From the NCBI RefSeq assembly GCF_010500615.1, contig NZ_JAAGNX010000003.1:1-64000 (forward strand): 64,000 bases of DNA, read 5' to 3'. Source of the stretch: Oceanipulchritudo coccoides (lineage in GTDB: Bacteria > Verrucomicrobiota > Verrucomicrobiia > Opitutales > Oceanipulchritudinaceae). Positions 34,586 through 42,285 of this stretch are shown one piece after another. Made by a program: the position numbers and the translations under genes. Each line of letters starts with the position of its first letter. Position 1 is the stretch's first letter. The notes below the pieces were generated by a model. The model was given only the letters and a program-made list of their open reading frames with translations, was not told the origin of the DNA and did not search any database.

Positions 34586-37450
34586 ATGAATAGAATTTCC
34601 CTGTCCCGCGCTGCCGCATATCTATGTTGTTTAATTTTGGCTCCGTTTGCGAGCACTGCCCAGTTGGCTCTAGACATTCAGGAAGGCAGTGAACTCAGCT
34701 GGCCGACTGTTTCGGGGGCCACTTACCAGCTTCAATGGTCCCCAAATCCTGGAGGAGCGGGGCCATGGTCAGATATTGGAGTTGAACTACCGGGCACAGG
34801 AGCAACGCAATCCTACCAGGAATTCACTGATGGAGTTCAGCGTTATTATCAGGTGGTTGAAACAATTCCAGAGACGCCCGGCTTTTCCTCGGTCATGGTT
34901 AACGGAGGCTTTGAATCGGGAACTGGAAGCGTCGCTGACGACTGGCTCGCTGGAGGAAGTCAACCACCCGTCCGGACAGATTTGGATTCACAAACGGACA
35001 CCTACTCAATTCGATCCAAAGTCCTGAACACTTCCTCAAGTGCCAATACGGCTTCTTTCGAACAAAAACTTTCCACTGCCGGAAGCTCAGTCACTGCTGG
35101 TGAAACGTATGTCCTGTCATGGCAAGCCAAGCAGGTGAGCTCGGTTGGCAGTTACGTACAGCAGTATGACCTGCAATGGCTCAATTCCTCCGGAGGGATT
35201 GTCAGCAGCACCGGTCTGCAGCCCTACAGTGGTGGCAGCGGTATCTGGTCTGAGGTGTCGATCCCGGGACTTGTGGCCCCTGCTGGAGCAACCGATGCCA
35301 AACTGTTCTTCCGTTTCGTCACGGGTGCCATCTCTGGCGACGAAGGGGAGGTCTTCATTGACGAAGTTGCGCTCTCGACCGGCGGGGCGCCTATCCCAGG
35401 TGAAACCAATTTTATCGAACCCACAAGCACAGCTGTTTTGAAGGCCGAGTGGGAATCCGTACTGGGTGTGCAGTACCAGCCACTTCTTTCCTCCGATCTG
35501 GGGGTTGCTGATCCATGGAGTCCCCTGAATAGCCCGATTACGGGCGATGGTGGAATTCAATCGGTGACTGTTCCATTCACTTCATCTCCGCTTTTCTTGA
35601 GAGTCCAGTATCCGGATGAAGTGTCCCTGGCAGTCATTCCCCTGTTTAGTCCAAGCACGACCCTCGAGCCGGAAACGACTGTTGATACACCCACTGCCCT
35701 GATCACCTATGTGGGTGACCGGGCCCGCGACCGCCATGCACGCGAAGACCAGTTCCAGGCTTATGACCACTATCTGACATGGTATTGGGAGCAACGTACC
35801 GTCTCAATCGAGATTATTGACCGGGTCGCTAAAGGCGGATCCGATATAACAGTCAATTACACGACCCTGACTCCGCTGAGTGCGCCAGAATTCAGAGCCT
35901 TCTTTTACGGCCTCACCACCGAAGGGCAGTATCACTTCAACCTGCTTTCTCCCCTTGTTGGACCCAATACCTATTCCGCCACAGTGCCCAACAAGCTTCC
36001 GGAAAACCGCCCTCTCCAGATCGGTGACCTCATGGAGATTGAAATCAGCATGTTCCTGGCGGCTCCCACAAATGGTCGAAAAAACTACTACGGCACGGCC
36101 ATTCTCTATGTCGTCGGTGAGGGAATTGTCCCGTGGCAGGGAGTTGGGAGCAGACTCGATTCAATTCCGATCCCTGTCGAAGGGCGGCTGGGTGGTCAGA
36201 CCACCAACCACTATCAATACTCGAATGAGCCGGCTGAAGTGTTCAAGCAAATGGCCGGAAATGTTGCCCCAGTGAGTGCGCAACCTTTCATGCTCGGACG
36301 CCGTCTCCATCACACGGACTTCGGTGACGGATCCCACTCCGAGCCGGGAAATCCGATATTCACGCAACAAGTTGGCAAGCTGGGACCCAAGTTCATCGCC
36401 CAAAGCTGCGTTGATTGCCACACCAACAACGGACGCGGCCTGCCTTCAGCAGTCGGATCCCCAATGCTAACCTCTGTAGTCAAAGTGGGCAACGATGCTG
36501 CGGGTTCCCCCCACCCTGTCCTAGGGAAAGTTATCCAGCCACAAGCCACAAGCGGCTCGCCTGAAACCGGTGTATCCATTTCCAGCTACACGATTACCAA
36601 CGGCACTTACGGTGACGGGGCACCCTATTCCTTAAGGGAGCCAAATTACAGCTTCACGGGGACAGCTCCCGCGTATTTTTCAGTCCGCGCACCTCAGCAG
36701 CTGATCGGTCTGGGATTGCTCGAGGCAGTCAGTGAAGAAACCATTTTCGCATTGGCGGATCCGGATGACAGCGACGAGGATGGCATTTCGGGTCGTGCCC
36801 AAATCGTTGTTGATCCCGAGACTGGGGAAAGCCGGCTCGGCCGCTTCACCCATAAGGCCGCGAAAGCCCGCCTCGGTCACCAGATCGCCGCCGCCCTGAA
36901 CAATGATATGGGAGTGACCACCTCAATTTTCCCGATATTGGATGGGGAATCTTCCGGTGGAACACCCGAGCTCTCGGACGCTGAACTGGATAACATGGCC
37001 CGCTATATCGCGGTCCTCGGGGTAAGTGCCCGCCGTGATCTGACCGATCCGGAGGCCTTGGCCGGTGAGGTTCTCTTCAATAGCGCTGGATGTATCGACT
37101 GCCATACGCCTCAGTTGACGACAAGCCCCTATCATCCTTTTGCTGAGCTCCGCAACCAGACCATTTATCCCTACACGGATCTGCTGCTGCACGACATGGG
37201 GCCGCTACTCGCTGACAACATGGGTGAAGGGGAAGCAAGCGGAGCCGAGTGGCGCACCGCTCCACTCTGGAATATCGGGCATACGGCCGGTGTCAGCGGG
37301 GGCGAATCGTACCTGCATGACGGACGGGCGCGGACGCTGGAAGAAGCAATTCTCTGGCACGGAGGAGAAGGTGAAGACTCCAAGGAGGCGTTCCGCACGA
37401 TGACCGCTGCTGAACGCAGCGCATTGGTTAAGTATCTCAAATCGCTCTAG
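34586..37450 (+). CDS. Secreted di-haem oxidoreductase with CBM-like N-terminal domain
   Basis: A 954-residue protein with a signal peptide (ends near STAQL). Residues ~30-90 form a small beta module, and ~105-270 a jelly-roll domain like carbohydrate-binding modules (NGGFESGTGSVADDW, GETYVLSWQAK). The C-terminal half is a di-haem oxidoreductase (DHOR/DUF1111, MauG-like) with two haem c motifs, CVDCH at Cys608 and CIDCH at Cys836, and the family end HDGRARTLEEAILWHGGEG. Such proteins are periplasmic or surface redox enzymes of poorly known substrate. Only 8 bp separate it from the GH3 gene, so they are probably one operon. No ribosome binding site is obvious. Confidence 0.85.
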   Translation: MNRISLSRAAAYLCCLILAPFASTAQLALDIQEGSELSWPTVSGATYQLQWSPNPGGAGPWSDIGVELPGTGATQSYQEFTDGVQRYYQVVETIPETPGFSSVMVNGGFESGTGSVADDWLAGGSQPPVRTDLDSQTDTYSIRSKVLNTSSSANTASFEQKLSTAGSSVTAGETYVLSWQAKQVSSVGSYVQQYDLQWLNSSGGIVSSTGLQPYSGGSGIWSEVSIPGLVAPAGATDAKLFFRFVTGAISGDEGEVFIDEVALSTGGAPIPGETNFIEPTSTAVLKAEWESVLGVQYQPLLSSDLGVADPWSPLNSPITGDGGIQSVTVPFTSSPLFLRVQYPDEVSLAVIPLFSPSTTLEPETTVDTPTALITYVGDRARDRHAREDQFQAYDHYLTWYWEQRTVSIEIIDRVAKGGSDITVNYTTLTPLSAPEFRAFFYGLTTEGQYHFNLLSPLVGPNTYSATVPNKLPENRPLQIGDLMEIEISMFLAAPTNGRKNYYGTAILYVVGEGIVPWQGVGSRLDSIPIPVEGRLGGQTTNHYQYSNEPAEVFKQMAGNVAPVSAQPFMLGRRLHHTDFGDGSHSEPGNPIFTQQVGKLGPKFIAQSCVDCHTNNGRGLPSAVGSPMLTSVVKVGNDAAGSPHPVLGKVIQPQATSGSPETGVSISSYTITNGTYGDGAPYSLREPNYSFTGTAPAYFSVRAPQQLIGLGLLEAVSEETIFALADPDDSDEDGISGRAQIVVDPETGESRLGRFTHKAAKARLGHQIAAALNNDMGVTTSIFPILDGESSGGTPELSDAELDNMARYIAVLGVSARRDLTDPEALAGEVLFNSAGCIDCHTPQLTTSPYHPFAELRNQTIYPYTDLLLHDMGPLLADNMGEGEASGAEWRTAPLWNIGHTAGVSGGESYLHDGRARTLEEAILWHGGEGEDSKEAFRTMTAAERSALVKYLKSL

Positions 37451-37458
37451 GCAATTGG

Positions 37459-40167
37459 ATGACAAAGCTGCTCCGCAAAACTGCAAGTAATCTGTTGGTT
37501 GCCACATGTCTCCTGGCATGTGCGACAGCAGCGATGGCCCAACCGGTCTACCTTGATCCGACGGCATCCGTCAGCGACCGCGTGGATGATCTGCTCAGTC
37601 GTATGACACTGGATGAGAAAATCGGCCAGATGACCCAAGCCAACATTGGCTCAGTGAGTCCCAAATCTGACATCACCGATTATTATCTGGGATCCCTCCT
37701 CAGCGGTGGTGGTGAAGCCCCGGCGACCAACTCGCCACTCGCGTGGGCCGACATGATTGATGACTTCCAGGACTACGCATTAGCCACCACACTGCAGATT
37801 CCCCTCCTGTACGGTATCGACGCCGTTCATGGTCATAATAATGTTTATGGGGCGACAATTTTTCCCCACAACATCGGATTGGGGGCAACCCGTAATCCTG
37901 ATTTGATCAGGCAAACGGCCGAGGTCACCGCTATCGAAGTGGCTGCTACCGGCGCTCATTGGACATTTGCACCAGCCGTGTCTGTCGCCCGTAACGAATG
38001 GTGGGGACGTACCTACGAGAGCTTCAGCGAGGACACGGCCCTCGTTTCGGAAATGGGCGTCGCCGCCCTTCAAGGATTCCAAGGCACCGACCTGACCGCC
38101 GACACCAGCATCCTCGGCACCGTAAAGCATTTCGCCGGCGATGGCGGTACGGACAATGGCATTGATCAGGGAAACACCATCCTCGACGAGGCAACCTTAA
38201 GGGAAATTCATTTGGCCCCCTATGTGGATGCCATTGCCGCTGGGGCACGCACCATCATGGTATCGTATTCCAGCTGGAACGGGGTCAAGTTGCATGGGAG
38301 CCAATACCTGCTGACCGATGTCCTCAAGGGTGAGATGGGCTTTGACGGCTTCCTGATCTCCGACTGGGCCGGTGTCGATCAGGTCAACGGGAACTACTCA
38401 GTTGCTGTTATCACCGCCATCAATGCCGGGGTCGACATGGTCATGGTGCCCTACAACTATATTAATTTCATCACGACACTCCGTAATGCGGTGAATGCCG
38501 GACAGGTTTCACAGGCGCGTATTGATGATGCGGTCCGTCGCATTCTCACTGTGAAATTTGAATCCGGCTTGTTTGAAACGCCCTACGCCGACCGGCACTT
38601 GCTCGGTCAAGTGGGCAGTGCCGCCCACCGGGCGGTGGCACGTCAGGCTGTTGCTGAATCGCTTGTAGTGATAAAAAACGACAACCAGCTTGTGCCCTTG
38701 GCCAAGGATTTATCAAGGATCCATGTTGCGGGTAAGAACGCTGACGATCTGGGCAACCAATGCGGTGGCTGGACCATCTCCTGGCAAGGGTCGTCCGGGG
38801 CGACGACAATCGGCACCACCATCCGCCAAGCCATTGCCGACACGGTTTCCCCGGGAACAACTGTTTCCTATTCTCTCGATGGATCTGGTGCCGCCGGTGC
38901 TGATGTGGGCATCGTTGTCGTTGGGGAGACCCCCTACGCTGAAGGAGCGGGCGATGATACGAACTTGAGCTTGGATCCTTCCGACCTGGCAGCCATCAAC
39001 AATGTACGAGCAGCCGGTATTCCGGTCATCGTCATCCTCGTTTCGGGCCGACCGATGTACATCGAGTCCCACCTTCCAAACTGGGACGCCTTCATCGCCG
39101 CATGGCTCCCCGGCACGGAGGGACAAGGTGTGGCGGATGTCCTTTTCGGGGATGTATTCTCCACCGGTACCCTTTCCCATTCATGGCCCAAGGATTTTTC
39201 CGTCCCCGTAAATTTCGGGGACGCCGGATATGATCCGCTCTTCCCTTTCGGATTCAGCATTTATGTCGAGGGGGATATGGACGGCGATAACATGACCGAC
39301 CTCTGGGAAGTCAGGAACGCCTTTGATCCCTACGACGACGGCACCCTCTATCCACTCCTGGGTCCTGCCGGAAATCCGGATGGCGATATCGGTGACAACC
39401 TCTATGAATTTGAATCCGGAACTGATCCACACTCGGCCAGCTCGGTCTTCAAGGTGATGAGTTTCCAAGTCGATTCAGCCGCCCCTCAGGACAATGCCCA
39501 AGTGACCGTAACCACAGTACCCGGCTACATTTACACAATCGAGTACAACGACGGTGATCTGGAGAATCCTTCCAGCTGGAATGCCTTCACCAACCAGGAT
39601 AACGGAATCGGGACGTGGTTGGAGACCAGCGCAACCGAATCAACTTTCACCTTCATCGATGATTTCACACCTGACACAAGCGGTTCCGGCACCCTCACCA
39701 AGCGGTTTTACCGGGTCTTGACCGCTCTCAATGTTGTCACCCCGCCACCTCCACCACCCACTCCGTCAATTGAAATTCCGGGCAGGGTCGAGGCGGAAGA
39801 CTTCACGAGCCAGTCCGGTGTCCAGACAGAAACAACCACGGATACTGGGGGCGGCCTGAATGTCGGGTATATGGCGAACGGTGACTGGATGGAGTATGTT
39901 CTCAATTCCCCTGCAGCCGGCACCTACTCAATCGATATAAGGATCGCCAACAATTCAGGCATCACAGGCAGCCTCAGCTTTTCGGCCGATGGAAATTCCA
40001 TCACCTCCCCCGGTATTTCCCCAACGGGCGGGTGGCAGTCATGGAGCACGATGACCGCCGGTCAGATTGCTCTTCCTGAAGGCCTCGTCACCCTTCGCGT
40101 GACGGTCAACTCCCCAGGCGGTGATGCCATGAACCTCAACTGGATGGAGTTTACTCTGGTCCCCTGA
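37459..40167 (+). CDS. Secreted GH3 beta-glucosidase-type enzyme with C-terminal CBM6-like domain
   Basis: A 902-residue enzyme with a signal peptide (residues 1-27, ending AMAQP). The GH3 N-terminal barrel has DRVDDLLSRMTLDEKIGQM, GIDAVHGHNNV and GFDGFLISDWAG, where Asp302 is the predicted nucleophile. The alpha/beta sandwich domain contains the usual WLPGTEGQGVADVLFG. Instead of an FnIII domain it continues with an EF-hand-like segment (GDMDGDNMTDLWEV), a beta module and a CBM6-like domain (about 770-902: IEIPGRVEAEDF, GDWMEYVLN). Exo-acting beta-glucosidase or beta-xylosidase activity is expected. The substrate is not determined. Confidence 0.92.
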   Translation: MTKLLRKTASNLLVATCLLACATAAMAQPVYLDPTASVSDRVDDLLSRMTLDEKIGQMTQANIGSVSPKSDITDYYLGSLLSGGGEAPATNSPLAWADMIDDFQDYALATTLQIPLLYGIDAVHGHNNVYGATIFPHNIGLGATRNPDLIRQTAEVTAIEVAATGAHWTFAPAVSVARNEWWGRTYESFSEDTALVSEMGVAALQGFQGTDLTADTSILGTVKHFAGDGGTDNGIDQGNTILDEATLREIHLAPYVDAIAAGARTIMVSYSSWNGVKLHGSQYLLTDVLKGEMGFDGFLISDWAGVDQVNGNYSVAVITAINAGVDMVMVPYNYINFITTLRNAVNAGQVSQARIDDAVRRILTVKFESGLFETPYADRHLLGQVGSAAHRAVARQAVAESLVVIKNDNQLVPLAKDLSRIHVAGKNADDLGNQCGGWTISWQGSSGATTIGTTIRQAIADTVSPGTTVSYSLDGSGAAGADVGIVVVGETPYAEGAGDDTNLSLDPSDLAAINNVRAAGIPVIVILVSGRPMYIESHLPNWDAFIAAWLPGTEGQGVADVLFGDVFSTGTLSHSWPKDFSVPVNFGDAGYDPLFPFGFSIYVEGDMDGDNMTDLWEVRNAFDPYDDGTLYPLLGPAGNPDGDIGDNLYEFESGTDPHSASSVFKVMSFQVDSAAPQDNAQVTVTTVPGYIYTIEYNDGDLENPSSWNAFTNQDNGIGTWLETSATESTFTFIDDFTPDTSGSGTLTKRFYRVLTALNVVTPPPPPPTPSIEIPGRVEAEDFTSQSGVQTETTTDTGGGLNVGYMANGDWMEYVLNSPAAGTYSIDIRIANNSGITGSLSFSADGNSITSPGISPTGGWQSWSTMTAGQIALPEGLVTLRVTVNSPGGDAMNLNWMEFTLVP

Positions 40168-40184
40168 ACCGCGTAACGGCGGTT
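40167..40184. terminator. Short hairpin between convergent GH3 and YjdF-like genes
   Basis: AACCGC (40167-40172) and GCGGTT (40179-40184) form a perfect 6-bp stem with a 6-nt loop right at the GH3 stop codon. There is no T-tract, so it is only a weak candidate for a shared terminator. Confidence 0.3.
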
Positions 40185-40194
40185 ACAGTATCGA

Positions 40195-40803
40195 TTAATT
40201 AAGGGCTTGAGCAAAGCGCCGCTGCTGCCAGGTCGCGCCAACCAGTGCGCCGGCGGCATTAAACATCAGGTCAAAGCCCATGTTATAGATATCCCCGACC
40301 CCGGTTTCCTCGAGGTTTATATACGCGATAAACTCAATGATCTCATTGACCGCACTCAGACCAAGGCTTCCCATCGTGGCAAAGAAAATGAGCATTCCCG
40401 GGTGAACTCCGGCAATGCTGCGCTTGCCAATCATCTGGTGCATCGCAATGGCCGCTGTCATGAATCCGTAGAAATGGATGACCTGGTCCATTTTCAGAAT
40501 GAAGAAGTCTCCCCCGTGGTCGATGAAGGGATAAATCTTCCAGCCGTAAAGGACCGTATCCCCCACCGGCAACAGACCACCCAGCATGTGGAAGAACCCC
40601 CATATCGAGAGCATCCACAGCACCATCTTGTCCAGGCCGGATTTCGAGGCGGTGCCAAGGATCAACAGCCCGATGAACAACGTCACCCCAAGGTAGGCCA
40701 TGAATTCAAAATTGCCACGGGCTGAATAAAATCCCGCCGCTACCGCGAGGTAGAGCACATTGAATAGGATCAGCCACCGGTATTCCTGAATTATCGTTTT
40801 CAT
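40195..40803 (-). CDS. YjdF/DUF2238 family membrane protein
   Basis: A 202-residue integral membrane protein with about six TM helices. The features fit DUF2238 (YjdF): FFHMLGGLLPVGDTVLYGWKIYP, then KMDQVIHFYGFMTAAIAMHQM, then NEIIEFIAYINLEETGVGDIYNMGFDLMFNAAGALVG. The conserved His, Asp and Glu residues within the helices are typical of the family, whose role is unknown. The gene lies 3 bp downstream of the MntR-type regulator on the same strand, so a metal-related or regulator-linked function is possible. Confidence 0.8.
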   Translation of the reverse strand: MKTIIQEYRWLILFNVLYLAVAAGFYSARGNFEFMAYLGVTLFIGLLILGTASKSGLDKMVLWMLSIWGFFHMLGGLLPVGDTVLYGWKIYPFIDHGGDFFILKMDQVIHFYGFMTAAIAMHQMIGKRSIAGVHPGMLIFFATMGSLGLSAVNEIIEFIAYINLEETGVGDIYNMGFDLMFNAAGALVGATWQQRRFAQALN

Positions 40804-40806
40804 GTC

Positions 40807-41238
40807 TTAACCCCTGTTCTTCGATTCAATAAAGCGCTGCATCGCCTCCAAGGTCTCCCGGCCCACATGGTGCTCAATTCCCTCCGCGTCCGCTTGCGCG
40901 CGCTCCTCGGAGACGCCGAGTGCCAAAAGAAAATCCTGCACCAGCTGGTGGCGCTCCCGGCTCGCCTTGGCCATCGCAGCCCCCTTGCGCGTCAGCTTGA
41001 TCGATTTATAGGGCGCCTTTGTCACCAGCTTCTGCTCCTGCAGCCGTTCCACCGTCCGGATCACCGTCACGTGGGCCACCCCGAAATGCCGCGCCAGGTC
41101 CGTCACCTTCGCTTCCCCACGCTCCTCAATCAGGTCGGATATCGCCTCCACATAATCCTCCGTCACCTCCAGCGCGTTTTGCCGCCGTGTCCGTTCGTGT
41201 TGCTTCGCCCGCTCCTCGTCTCGTTCGATCGCTCCCAT
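40807..41238 (-). CDS. mntR: MntR-type manganese/iron-responsive transcriptional regulator
   Basis: The frame is open to 41328, but I prefer the ATG at 41238 (MGAIERDEER, ~143 residues). It matches the compact MntR layout, and the upstream part would run into the operator palindrome. The winged helix includes VEAISDLIEERGEAKVTDLARHFGVAHVTVIRTVERL. The dimerisation/metal domain includes GVSEERAQADAEGIEHHVG, close to enterobacterial MntR, with the Glu/His metal ligands. MntR-type proteins repress metal uptake when Mn(II) or Fe(II) is plentiful. The gene diverges from the DtxR-FeoA fusion across a short region with a TAGC-N4-GCTA palindrome, suggesting autoregulation. Confidence 0.85.
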   Translation of the reverse strand: MGAIERDEERAKQHERTRRQNALEVTEDYVEAISDLIEERGEAKVTDLARHFGVAHVTVIRTVERLQEQKLVTKAPYKSIKLTRKGAAMAKASRERHQLVQDFLLALGVSEERAQADAEGIEHHVGRETLEAMQRFIESKNRG

Positions 41239-41319
41239 CCCCCAAATCTTCCCCCTCCTCGCCTTCTTGGCAAGCCATGTCAGCCCCTTTCTTGAATTCC
41301 CGCTTGCCATCCCCATAAA

Positions 41320-41335
41320 TGTAGCCAATGCTACA
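41320..41335. promoter_or_regulatory. MntR-box-like palindrome in the divergent regulator promoter
   Basis: TGTAGC-CAAT-GCTACA is a perfect 16-bp palindrome. Its core TAGC-N4-GCTA equals the core of the E. coli MntR operator as I know it (ATAGC-N4-GCTAT). It sits between mntR (-) and the DtxR-FeoA gene (+), 8 bp before the preferred start of the latter. Confidence 0.6.
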
Positions 41336-41342
41336 AATAAGG

Positions 41343-42281
41343 ATGAAGAAAGGATTATTCAAACGGGAAGAAGCGGCGGCCTTGCGGGCTGAGCATTTTC
41401 TGAAGCGAGCGTCCTCGATGTGGAAGGCGGGGGACGATATTGACCTGCGGAAGACATCGGCGGACCTGGAGCTTACGCTGGATGAGGTATTACCGATTCT
41501 GCCATTAATGGAACAGGCTGGCTACATGGAATCGGCGGGCGAGCAATGGCGGTTGACGCAGGCCGGCTGGGAGCATGGGCGGAACCTTTTGAGGGCACAC
41601 CGCGTGTACGAGAGTTATCTGGCGGAGGAAACGGGATTGCATCCCGGGGAGTGGCATGAAGAGGCGGACCGGGCGGAGCACGAATTGGACCCTGAGACGG
41701 TCAACAAGATGGCCCAGGCGCTGAACCGTCCCCGTTATGATCCGCACGGGGACGCGATCCCGACCCGGTGGCTGGACATGCCCGAGCAGGAGGGTCAGCT
41801 CCTCACGCGTGTGGAAAAGGATGGATTTTACCGTATCAATCACATTGAAGACGAGCCGAGGGAACCCTTCGAGCACTTGATACAAACCGGCATGGTTCCC
41901 GGGCTGATGATTGAGGTCCAGATTCTGACAGGAGGAAGATTCCTCGTAAAGTGGGCGGGACAGGAGACCGTTCTGGACTCGGCTAGTGCGGCGGCCCTCC
42001 TCGTAACAGAATGTGATCCAGAGACAGGGAAAGGCTTGCCCGGTGGAGTACTCGAGGACACGGCGGACGGTGCGGGCGTGACTATTCATTCGCTTTCCCC
42101 TGCAATCCGCGGATTGGAGCGGAGGCGCCTACTTGATCTCGGGTTTGTTCCCGGGAGCACGGTTGTCCGTGAAGGAAGTGGCCCCTTCAGTGGACCCGCC
42201 CGATTCAGGGTGCGGGGGACAATACAGGCCCTGCGGCCCGAACAGACCCGGAACATATTCATTCAGGAAGAAAACGCATAA
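41343..42281 (+). CDS. DtxR-type iron-dependent regulator fused to two FeoA domains
   Basis: I prefer the ATG at 41343, since the one at 41328 lies inside the palindrome (about 312 residues). The N-terminal winged helix (about 15-70) leads to a DtxR dimerisation/metal domain with RAHRVYESYLAEETGL, HEEADRAEHELDPE and PRYDPHGDAIP, a near-textbook DtxR sequence. Two SH3-like FeoA domains follow: residues ~150-215 (MVPGLMIEVQIL) and ~245-312 (RRRLLDLGFVPGSTVV, then GPARFRVRGTIQALRP). It ends 4 bp before feoB. It may both sense iron for transcription and act as the FeoA partner of the transporter. Confidence 0.85.
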   Translation: MKKGLFKREEAAALRAEHFLKRASSMWKAGDDIDLRKTSADLELTLDEVLPILPLMEQAGYMESAGEQWRLTQAGWEHGRNLLRAHRVYESYLAEETGLHPGEWHEEADRAEHELDPETVNKMAQALNRPRYDPHGDAIPTRWLDMPEQEGQLLTRVEKDGFYRINHIEDEPREPFEHLIQTGMVPGLMIEVQILTGGRFLVKWAGQETVLDSASAAALLVTECDPETGKGLPGGVLEDTADGAGVTIHSLSPAIRGLERRRLLDLGFVPGSTVVREGSGPFSGPARFRVRGTIQALRPEQTRNIFIQEENA

Positions 42282-42285
42282 GATA

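Noticed and set aside
41320-41335. Palindrome read as a transcription terminator hairpin
   Set aside because: It lies between divergent genes, with no T-tract and no transcript arriving from either side, so an operator is the better reading.
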